A DNA stretch of 42,691 nt from positions 1 through 42,691 of the IMG/VR virus record IMGVR_UViG_3300010883_000095. One strand, given 5' to 3'. The notes under the pieces were generated by a model. That model had not been told where the DNA came from, ran no database searches, and saw only the letters and a program-made list of their open reading frames with translations. The first letter of the stretch is position 1; every line of letters starts with the position of its first letter. Of this stretch, positions 36,318 to 42,691 are shown piece by piece. The position numbers and the translations under genes are program-made. Source of the DNA: a virus.

Positions 36318-39300
36318 TATACTACGGTATCTGCTAACTCTTCATCTACATATAACCTTAAAAACATATTATATGCGGTTCTACCAGGTCTTAACCCAAA
36401 GTAATAAAATAACGGTTGAGAGAATACTGTGGTGCTTAGGCTATTTTGATTAAGTACTGGGTAATTTCCTGGATGTACTAATCCACTACCCGGAGATGAG
36501 GTTAGTGAGTTACCCATATCATTTTGGAATTCCCCAGCCATTACTAGTGAGTTGGCAAATAGTCCGTAAATTGGTCCACCCCCGCCATCCGAGTCAACTA
36601 TCCAACCTGAACCACTTCCTAATGCGGTTTGATATGTACCTAGTGTAAATCCCCAATCATTATACTCAGAGCCCCATGCTGTACCTGGAGCCCCTTGGAC
36701 ATTCCATAAATAATAAGGAACTTCTTGAGTAGAAGCTGATAAATCTAAAGTTACACAATCTACCAATTCAAATCCTGTCATCATAGTATGTGTTACTGAA
36801 GTAAATATAAATGGTGTCCACCCTATATGGTATGTGCTGTCTATTGCATTTACTGCATTAGGAACAATAATTCCTGTATCGTTTTGGTCATTGGTTGGTG
36901 GGTAGGTTAATCCAGATGTGACTACTGTAGTGGTTGACGCAACACAATCACATTGGCTCATACCAAGAGTCGCTTCATACCCATAAACACCCAACATACA
37001 ATTTTGCATCAATGCTTGTGCAACGTCACCACCTATTTCTTTATGTGGTCTAGGAAACATGGTAGAGATAACAGAATCTTCTCTATCCATTTTCATATTA
37101 TATATATCTGAAACTAACTCAGTTATGTCTTGGAATGTGGTACTTCCTAGTTGGTCTGTAATTGCACATTCTTCCGCAAATTTTGGGTCCAGACAAACTT
37201 GTTGTACACACTGATTTCTTGACCCTAAGTCTGTTATTGTTGTAGGCCAATAGATATGTTTATCCATATCTCCCTCAGCGTGGTCTGGGTTTCCACTTCC
37301 ACCAGAACCACCCCAAAAATTACTATCCCACCAAGGTGCATAAACTCCTTCATCATCACCAATAAAAACACCAGTATTAGCTGTGACTCTATCAAAGGGT
37401 GTACATCTATAATAAAACACATTTTCTGTTGGGTGTAGGTATACGGTTTTTTTACAATATTGTGAGTCTGTTACGTAGTCATCATTTAGTACATTATATC
37501 TTAATTTTGCGTTAAATTGGAATTGGTATAGGAATCCTGTAACCCAATTATTTTCCCACACATAATTCATTAGTCCGTTACATAACGCTTGTGACATTTT
37601 TTCTCGTCTGCCCCATTCATGAAATATTACCATTGACAAGTTTTGGACAATACATGTTGGATTAATACATATAACTTTTACGTAACAACCACCACCTGCA
37701 GCATCATCTGCATTTCCTGCAACACCATCATCATTAAACCCATATGAGTCATCACAACAAATTTCTACATCGTCTGTGTCCCCACAACATATATGACCAT
37801 TCCAAATCCCCAGGCCTAACCAAGTACCACCACCATTACAGTTAGGTATACAACTACACGGATTACCATTATATCCATTTAAACTAGAATCTGCAGACAT
37901 TCCGTCACATGGCCAATTAGTTGCCAATGTCAGTAAATCACCACTTGCTGTACTTCTACAATTACATTTTTCACACTCAGGGTATTTGGTTTGTTTTAGA
38001 TTAAATAGTACAAACCCTAATGGTAAGCCTAGAATTTCACAGTTAGCTCCACAACCATTACAAGATACACAAAACTGTCCACACCCCAACCCTATTATAG
38101 TGGGTAATAATAGGTTATTAGAAATCAACCAATTAGGCAAGGAGTTTAGAATAGTATTAATCAGACATAATAATACACAAATCAGCATAATGACGAATAT
38201 AACCGCTACCATTATCATACCAACTATAAAAGCTAGTGCGGCTACTAGCATTGATAGGAACCCGTAGATGAAACTAAGAAAACTAATGAACATACTATAA
38301 AGAATAATCCAAAAATTATTATTTCTTATCGCACTATTAATTGGGAAAAACATTGCGGTCGTGGAACATTGTTGTGCTTGTTCTGGTAATATTTCTTTTA
38401 TACCTATAAACTGTCTTCTACCCCAATGTTTAACATGGTCGTGATGTTGAGCTGGTGAATAAACCCTATTAAAGGTCATGTCATAAAAGAAATCTTGTGC
38501 TCCAGGTATTAAATTAATTTGTGCATATGGATGATAATCATGATATTCTATGGAAAATGTATAACTCTGCATTTCTACCCCATTAAACGAACCAGTATTA
38601 CTAGTATTAAATTCTCTAATATTAGGGACTAGATAGGAACCAATTCTTCTTAGTCTTGCACTCCCCCCAGCTTGTTCTGGTCTAATCCTAAATCTACATC
38701 TTGCTCTTGTAGGTACCCCAACAGAAGGACTTGGTGATGTTACTAGATTACCAAATTCATCTGTAATTAAATAATCTAAGTTCATAGGGATGTGTGTTAA
38801 AAAAGCTCCAAACTGGTCTATAACTCTTCCACCATCTTGTAAGTAATATCGTTCTAATACGGGAACTGTACCCCCAACGCCACCATAGGCTAGTGCGTCT
38901 TCTTTAAAGAATGGTGTGTATCTTACACAATCTATTATTCCTGGGATGGATATAAGACTACATAACTCACCCATATGTTTTTTAGGTCTACAATTAAGAT
39001 TAACAGAATCTTTATCAGTATCAGTAGCTGTACTCCCCATAAAAACTGCGGTAGGTTCTAATTTAAAACCAGAATTTGCTAAATCAAAATCTACTCTAGT
39101 TATAGCTCCTTGACATATGTCTTCGTCACCCCAAAATGGTTTTATGTCTATAGATTTCTGTTGGTTTAGTATTTGTGGTAGTGCATCTATTGCGTCATCA
39201 TCCTTGAATCTCGGTCCGTCAAAGTCTGATTCCGGATATCCTTTTTGTTTAAAATCTTCCGGTAACATAGAGAAACACCCCATATCACTTAAATCCACAT

Positions 39301-39802
39301 CCATTATAATAGTTTGGACCCCAACAGGAATCCCATATATCATAAAATCACCTGCCTCATTAGTTTTAGCTGTATATTTATAGTACTTTTCAAAAACATA
39401 TCTAACTTCTTGTTGTTGTAGTACCGAAGATATGGTTGGGAATGTCCCTACAGCTAAATGACAATCGTGATTAGATTCAGAAGATAGAAGATTAAATCTC
39501 TTCCCATCCCCATCCTTATCAAAAGATTGTTTATAAGGATAAAGTTGGCTTATTACCTCATTATTTGCGTCCATTTCATCTAATGGGATAAATATACATA
39601 CTTTTGCGTTGGGTATGCCGTAACCTCCGTTAGCGAAGACCCTACCCACCACCACACCAAAATCGGAACACATTCTAGTATAAACATCTGATTGTGTAAG
39701 TGATAGACTTAATATTTCTAATAAATCAAAATCTTGTTTTAATTCAAAAGTTACATTTTGGGCTTTACCAACCTCTGTCCTTACTCTATATGATTTAGAC
39801 AT
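36317..39802 (-). CDS. Large baseplate-region protein with carboxypeptidase-regulatory-like domain and hydrophobic core segment
   Basis: This 1161-residue protein starts with a conserved-looking helix (FELKQDFDLLEILSLSLTQS) and then a CarboxypepD_reg-like beta domain at about residues 50-175 (VVVGRVFANGGYGIPNAKVC, TAKTNEAGDFMIYGIPVG). At about residues 490-575 a long hydrophobic stretch (FWIILYSMFISFLSFIYGFL and onwards) contains two to three potential membrane helices, directly followed by a Cys-rich part (CGQFCVSCNGCGANC and CCGDTDDVEICCDD). The C-terminal half is beta-rich. It lies just downstream of the gp6-like gene, the position of gp7 in T4, though similarity to gp7 cannot be shown here. 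A membrane-active or buried assembly role for the hydrophobic segment is inference. Confidence 0.62.
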   Translation of the reverse strand: MSKSYRVRTEVGKAQNVTFELKQDFDLLEILSLSLTQSDVYTRMCSDFGVVVGRVFANGGYGIPNAKVCIFIPLDEMDANNEVISQLYPYKQSFDKDGDGKRFNLLSSESNHDCHLAVGTFPTISSVLQQQEVRYVFEKYYKYTAKTNEAGDFMIYGIPVGVQTIIMDVDLSDMGCFSMLPEDFKQKGYPESDFDGPRFKDDDAIDALPQILNQQKSIDIKPFWGDEDICQGAITRVDFDLANSGFKLEPTAVFMGSTATDTDKDSVNLNCRPKKHMGELCSLISIPGIIDCVRYTPFFKEDALAYGGVGGTVPVLERYYLQDGGRVIDQFGAFLTHIPMNLDYLITDEFGNLVTSPSPSVGVPTRARCRFRIRPEQAGGSARLRRIGSYLVPNIREFNTSNTGSFNGVEMQSYTFSIEYHDYHPYAQINLIPGAQDFFYDMTFNRVYSPAQHHDHVKHWGRRQFIGIKEILPEQAQQCSTTAMFFPINSAIRNNNFWIILYSMFISFLSFIYGFLSMLVAALAFIVGMIMVAVIFVIMLICVLLCLINTILNSLPNWLISNNLLLPTIIGLGCGQFCVSCNGCGANCEILGLPLGFVLFNLKQTKYPECEKCNCRSTASGDLLTLATNWPCDGMSADSSLNGYNGNPCSCIPNCNGGGTWLGLGIWNGHICCGDTDDVEICCDDSYGFNDDGVAGNADDAAGGGCYVKVICINPTCIVQNLSMVIFHEWGRREKMSQALCNGLMNYVWENNWVTGFLYQFQFNAKLRYNVLNDDYVTDSQYCKKTVYLHPTENVFYYRCTPFDRVTANTGVFIGDDEGVYAPWWDSNFWGGSGGSGNPDHAEGDMDKHIYWPTTITDLGSRNQCVQQVCLDPKFAEECAITDQLGSTTFQDITELVSDIYNMKMDREDSVISTMFPRPHKEIGGDVAQALMQNCMLGVYGYEATLGMSQCDCVASTTTVVTSGLTYPPTNDQNDTGIIVPNAVNAIDSTYHIGWTPFIFTSVTHTMMTGFELVDCVTLDLSASTQEVPYYLWNVQGAPGTAWGSEYNDWGFTLGTYQTALGSGSGWIVDSDGGGGPIYGLFANSLVMAGEFQNDMGNSLTSSPGSGLVHPGNYPVLNQNSLSTTVFSQPLFYYFGLRPGRTAYNMFLRLYVDEELADTVV

Positions 39803-39843
39803 ATTTTTACTAATTTTTTTACCTACAAAATATTATTGTATAG

Positions 39844-39867
39844 ATTTATGTTTCTTATAACATAAAT
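39844..39867. other. Perfect 9-bp inverted repeat in the gap after the gp6-like gene
   Basis: The arms ATTTATGTT (39844-39852) and AACATAAAT (39859-39867) are exact complements around a 6-base loop TCTTAT. It lies in the longest gap between minus-strand genes (114 bases). The stem is AT-only apart from one pair and has no T-run on either side, so a weak hairpin or protein-binding site is more likely than a strong terminator. Confidence 0.45.
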
Positions 39868-39874
39868 ACTTCAA
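39862..39874. promoter_or_regulatory. ATAAATACTTCAA element upstream of the 1161-aa gene
   Basis: This 13-base sequence is repeated exactly at 42239-42251, upstream of the gp25-like gene. On the gene strand both read TTGAAGTATTTAT. Here it lies about 60 bases before the start codon, overlapping one arm of the inverted repeat. It is a candidate late-gene promoter or regulatory site. T4 late promoters use TATAAATA, but in the direction of transcription, whereas this core faces the other way. Confidence 0.38.
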
Positions 39875-39916
39875 CCACTAAAATTAAAAGTAAGTTTCTA
39901 TCCGTTATAGTAAAGT

Positions 39917-41758
39917 TTAGATGAAAGTTGGTTTGATTGGTTTTTTAACTCTGATAGCGATATCTTTATTTGGATATCTTATCTGTAAAACTTCGTTGGC
40001 TTGGGCAAAGACTGTATCATCTAATAGTCCAATTTGTTTGGTTGTTTGATTAATGTATGGTTGTGCTGAGACTGATTGTGAGTATTGTCCCCCAACTTTA
40101 TTAAAGACTTTTAAATCAACTATATTTAAAACTCCTGGTTGGTTCATTATTTCACTTTTTAACTGTCCTAGATTTAAGTCGGTACCCATTTCCATCTTAT
40201 CTACATTAAAATAATCAGAAACCTTAGTTATCACATTAGATATTACTTCACCTTGGCTTGATGAGTTGTCTAATATTAAATCTACTTCTATACCTAAGTC
40301 AACAACCTTTGCGGCACCTACATTTATATAGTCGTTTAACATTCTATAATTAGATAAATAATTAGCTATATTATTTACTAATGTTGGTGTTACATTAGAT
40401 GTTAATTTTCCGTCTGGTGTGTAGGACAATATGTTTATTATTATTTTATTTTCTATTTCAGTAGCACTTACTTTTGCGGGAGCACCATACGCGGATGGTA
40501 TAGTCCTTACTCTAGCAACATAATCTTTAATAGTAACAGCTCGTTGTTGTGCAGAAAAATTATAAGAAATATAATTTCTAATTTCTTCTACCGACATTTG
40601 ATTTGCTCCACCAATAGCTGCTGTAATATTTGTAAGGGATAGACTAGCAACAACTGATTGATTTATTTGTTGACTTGGTCCTGCTACCACAAAATCAATT
40701 GTTCCAATCCCATTAATTGCCCCCGCTCCAAGATTAGACGATTTACCACCACCTACCCTATATTGTATAAATAAAGTACTATTTGCATTTACCATATTAC
40801 CTAAAGATATATTATTCATAAATCTAGACATATTTAATTTTACTCCGTTGGATGAAAATTGATTTAGTAGGTCTTGTGATGTTTGATTACCCCCACCAAA
40901 GGTTAAAAAGAAATATCCTTGTGGTGTGTATTCTGTTATAAATCTTTGTGGAGCTGTAATATATTTACCAACCTTAAGTCCTGATTTGTCTGGTGGTGAT
41001 GATGGGTCTTCTACAAATACTTCAGTTTCTGCTAAGGCTTCTACTTCATACCAGTTGTTGGAGGTTGGGTTGATAAATTCTAAATTACTAGGTATGGTTT
41101 GATATCCTAGTCCGTCTTTCTGTATTACCCCGGTAACACTTATAACATTTTGTTCAGGTAGAAATAACTCATAAAATGGTTTACTCAGTGAATCTGTTAT
41201 TTCTTTTTTATATATTTTGGTAATACCATTTACAATAACTTCCCTCTTAGTCATAGTATAGTTTATTAGTATCCCGTTGGTGTCGAAATTAGGTATTTTT
41301 GTTCTATTAGGTATCCCTTCTGCACTATATGGTGATGAGAAATCACAATCGTCTATTAATTCAAATATTTGTCCACCACCTCTAAATTGTGAACCCCTTC
41401 TTAATAGTCCTAGGTATTTAAAATCTTCTTTATCACCCAATACTGGTACAATTATAGATAAGTCACACATAGTGACTGATGGTCTATTTCCTGGTATTTT
41501 TAAACCATAAGTTTTAGCTAAATTATATAAAGAACTTCTTTCTTGAGCAAATTGTAATACTGTTTCTTGGAATGTTCTATCTATTTGAAAATTTAAATTA
41601 TCAGCTACAGCAGCGTTTAAATCTAAAAATACCGAGTATATGGACGCGTCATTGGCGTTTTTAATTAAATCTGGATAATAAGTATTGGTTAGTCTTAATA
41701 ATTCATTTCTAATACCTAAAAAGTCTCTTTCAGTGTATGCTATTTTTTTTTCTGCCAT
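39917..41758 (-). CDS. Baseplate wedge protein, gp6/Baseplate_J-like
   Basis: This 613-residue protein has the Baseplate_J/gp6 layout. The N-terminal region reads YTERDFLGIRNELLRLTNTY, then a YPDLI...DASIYSVFLDLNAAVAD helix pair and an NFQIDRTFQETVLQFAQER segment. The middle of the protein is beta-rich. The C-terminal half has MSVEEIRNYISYNFSAQQR with VTIKDYVARVRTIPSAYGAP, the typical Baseplate_J signature, and INVGAAKVVDLGIEVDLILD. T4 gp6 forms the inner wedge ring that joins the baseplate and triggers sheath contraction. Length is close to T4 gp6. It begins one base after the stop of the gp25-like gene, the same order as in many myophages. Confidence 0.9.
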   Translation of the reverse strand: MAEKKIAYTERDFLGIRNELLRLTNTYYPDLIKNANDASIYSVFLDLNAAVADNLNFQIDRTFQETVLQFAQERSSLYNLAKTYGLKIPGNRPSVTMCDLSIIVPVLGDKEDFKYLGLLRRGSQFRGGGQIFELIDDCDFSSPYSAEGIPNRTKIPNFDTNGILINYTMTKREVIVNGITKIYKKEITDSLSKPFYELFLPEQNVISVTGVIQKDGLGYQTIPSNLEFINPTSNNWYEVEALAETEVFVEDPSSPPDKSGLKVGKYITAPQRFITEYTPQGYFFLTFGGGNQTSQDLLNQFSSNGVKLNMSRFMNNISLGNMVNANSTLFIQYRVGGGKSSNLGAGAINGIGTIDFVVAGPSQQINQSVVASLSLTNITAAIGGANQMSVEEIRNYISYNFSAQQRAVTIKDYVARVRTIPSAYGAPAKVSATEIENKIIINILSYTPDGKLTSNVTPTLVNNIANYLSNYRMLNDYINVGAAKVVDLGIEVDLILDNSSSQGEVISNVITKVSDYFNVDKMEMGTDLNLGQLKSEIMNQPGVLNIVDLKVFNKVGGQYSQSVSAQPYINQTTKQIGLLDDTVFAQANEVLQIRYPNKDIAIRVKKPIKPTFI

Positions 41759-41759
41759 A

Positions 41760-42227
41760 TTATAAAGTTATTATAACAAAGTCTCTTGTTTCAAATAAAT
41801 TATCACCTGCCGAATAGTCTATACGTACTCTTATTGTGTAATCTTTTTGTTTATCACTTACAAAACTAAATGTATTATCATCTAAAGATGGGTCTTTAGA
41901 TTGTAAGTTGTGTTTTTCTTCTTCTTTTACATCCTCATAAGTCTTAACCTCTACCTTACTTATTCTTAGATTAGGGATAAATTCTTTAACAGCTTCCCTT
42001 ATCTCTCGGTCTATAGCAATTTTAGTGGTTTGGTCCATTTGGTCAAATATATATTTGACTAGATTTGTCCCAAAATTCGGTAAAAAATACCTAGAACCTT
42101 TAACTGTTAATATTAAATGCACTAGGTTGCTACGTGCTTCACTAGTAATAGTACTATTTAACCCAAGAAAAAAACCTTCTTGACTATCTATAAATGGAAA
42201 TGTTATACCGTATCTTTGAGTGGGCAT
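41760..42227 (-). CDS. Baseplate wedge protein, gp25/GPW-like
   Basis: This 155-residue protein matches the gp25/GPW lysozyme-like wedge family. It has GITFPF near the start, a helix ITSEARSNLVHLILTVKG, and the hallmark GSRYFLPNFGTNLVKYIFD at residues 44-62 (Gly44, Arg46, Pro50, Gly53). An amphipathic helix with IREAVKEFIPNLRISKVEV follows. gp25 sits at the core of the wedge and primes sheath assembly. An acidic insert (VKEEEKHNLQSKDPSLDDN) lies before the last strands. It leads the baseplate gene set in this direction. The leader is A/T-rich without a ribosome-binding consensus and carries the repeated TATTTATTATAAAA element. Confidence 0.9.
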   Translation of the reverse strand: MPTQRYGITFPFIDSQEGFFLGLNSTITSEARSNLVHLILTVKGSRYFLPNFGTNLVKYIFDQMDQTTKIAIDREIREAVKEFIPNLRISKVEVKTYEDVKEEEKHNLQSKDPSLDDNTFSFVSDKQKDYTIRVRIDYSAGDNLFETRDFVIITL

Positions 42228-42231
42228 GCTT

Positions 42232-42251
42232 TTTTATAATAAATACTTCAA
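42232..42251. promoter_or_regulatory. Composite repeated element before the gp25-like gene
   Basis: Positions 42232-42245 repeat the 14-base element at 24675-24688, and positions 42239-42251 repeat the 13-base element at 39862-39874. On the gene strand it reads TTGAAGTATTTATTATAAAA and ends 4 bases before the start codon. That distance is too short for a normal promoter with a leader unless transcripts are almost leaderless. Confidence 0.4.
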
Positions 42252-42282
42252 AGATTACTTTGTGGTGGTTTTTGATTTTAAT

Positions 42283-42313
42283 AACCAACTAACTTAGTTG
42301 TTGGTTGTTTTTT
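42283..42313 (+). terminator. Hairpin with T-run, rightward orientation
   Basis: The arms 42283-42293 and 42297-42306 form a 10-bp stem with one bulged T (42290) and a TTA loop, followed on the plus strand by G and six T. This is the shape of an intrinsic terminator for rightward transcription. No rightward gene is present here, and the stem overlaps the stop of the minus-strand DUF5522 gene. It may block antisense transcripts. On the minus strand there is no T-run. Confidence 0.4.
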
Positions 42314-42492
42314 ATATGTTTAGGTTGGTACGGACAGTGTCTACACCCACCCCCACAACACACTCCTCTTTTTTTATGGTAGTGTTCTGTCATAACCATT
42401 TTACCATTTTCCAAATAAAAATCATTTGGTTGTATCTTTGGTTCTTTGTGGTACGACTTAGTCCCCAAATCATCACTTAGGTCATACTTCAT
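42289..42492 (-). CDS. DUF5522-like small Cys-rich protein
   Basis: This 67-residue protein contains FYLENGKMVMTEHYHKKRG followed by CCGGGCRHCPY, the pattern of the DUF5522 family, small proteins of unknown function common in Bacteroidota. The four cysteines (C45, C46, C50, C54) and nearby histidines may bind a metal. Its start lies inside the end of the upstream gene (ATGAAGTATGA, an 11-base overlap), so it is translationally coupled. A phage copy suggests acquisition from the host lineage. Family assignment is by motif memory, not by search. Confidence 0.65.
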   Translation of the reverse strand: MKYDLSDDLGTKSYHKEPKIQPNDFYLENGKMVMTEHYHKKRGVCCGGGCRHCPYQPKHIKNNQQLS

Positions 42493-42691
42493 TTAGCACT
42501 TTTACTTTTTTTTTATCAATGCTTTCTAAATCAACATCTATTTCACAGGTTCCACCAGCACAAGCTAATTCCCCTGAAAGGTTGGTATTATCGTCTAATT
42601 CCACCACTTTAGATAAATCAACGTCAGATAGGAAACCCATGAGTTCTATATATTTTTCTTCTGTAGTATCTTCAAATGGTGCTTGGATATA
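42482..42691 (-). CDS. C-terminal part of an unidentified protein
   Basis: The frame is open from the right edge and ends at TGA 42482-42484, giving the last 69 residues. They are strongly acidic (FEDTTEEKYIELMGFLSDVD onwards), have one short Cys pair (ACAGGTCEID) and end with a basic cluster KKKVKVLNEV. No family is recognised. It overlaps the start of the DUF5522-like gene by 11 bases. Being upstream of gp25, it might be a baseplate-assembly protein, but nothing in the fragment proves it. Confidence 0.6.
   Translation of the reverse strand, partial: YIQAPFEDTTEEKYIELMGFLSDVDLSKVVELDDNTNLSGELACAGGTCEIDVDLESIDKKKVKVLNEV

Noticed and set aside
36317-39802. Holin or membrane transporter because of the hydrophobic segment
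   Set aside because: The segment is a small internal part of a 1161-residue, mostly soluble-looking protein in the baseplate gene order.
39803-39916. tRNA or other structured RNA in the longest gap
   Set aside because: Only a 9-bp AT-rich inverted repeat is present; no cloverleaf or conserved tRNA arms can be drawn.

Overview
The window is a contiguous piece of a large, AT-rich tailed-phage genome with a T4-type contractile-tail baseplate. The direct evidence is a gp25-type wedge protein, a gp6/Baseplate_J-type wedge protein immediately downstream, a long run of very large beta-rich virion-type proteins, and a T4-like replication/recombination block (SbcD/gp47-like phosphoesterase, PD-(D/E)XK nuclease, zinc-finger/Toprim primase, RuvC-like resolvase). 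All complete genes lie on the minus strand with tiny gaps or overlaps. The only plus-strand gene is the C-terminal end of an M23 (LytM) peptidase at the left edge, which converges on the minus-strand array.

A Bacteroidota host is the best inference. There are almost no Shine-Dalgarno sequences in front of the genes, only A/T-rich leaders. A SprB-like adhesin repeat sits in one tail protein, and a DUF5522-type small protein is present; both families are typical of Bacteroidota. No host chromosomal genes, tRNAs, integrase, insertion sequences or CRISPR arrays were seen, and no stretch over 300 bases lacks a gene.

Layout, left to right, while transcription runs right to left. (1) 3-353 (+): M23 peptidase end. 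(2) 354-1468: a two-gene ADP-heptose module, a split HldE/RfaE with kinase and nucleotidyltransferase overlapping by 4 nt. (3) 1465-2251: a small DUF1360-like membrane protein and a coiled-coil protein with a VEKEVI repeat. (4) 2244-6362: DNA metabolism, including an odd membrane-anchored protein with two DGNHR motifs. (5) 6372-20315: tail-fibre or adhesin-type proteins, among them a family sharing an N-terminal module, one member carrying a tandem dockerin pair. (6) 20321-24668: a gpI-like baseplate protein and two accessory proteins. (7) 24722-33622: a giant 2966-residue cysteine-rich protein with repeated Cys modules and CBM5/12-like modules. (8) 33626-42227: remaining baseplate genes up to gp6 and gp25. 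(9) 42289-42691: DUF5522 protein and the C-terminal end of an unidentified protein.

The likely working picture is that gp25, gp6, the 1161-aa protein and the gpI-like protein build the baseplate. The giant Cys-rich protein, the SprB-like protein and the fibre family would decorate it and contact the host surface. The heptose enzymes would supply or alter a surface-sugar precursor. The replication block is the end of an early/middle gene cluster. The most unusual items are the giant Cys-rich/CBM-like protein, the dockerin pair on a phage fibre protein, the split HldE, the double-DGNHR membrane protein, and a long hydrophobic segment inside a baseplate-region protein.
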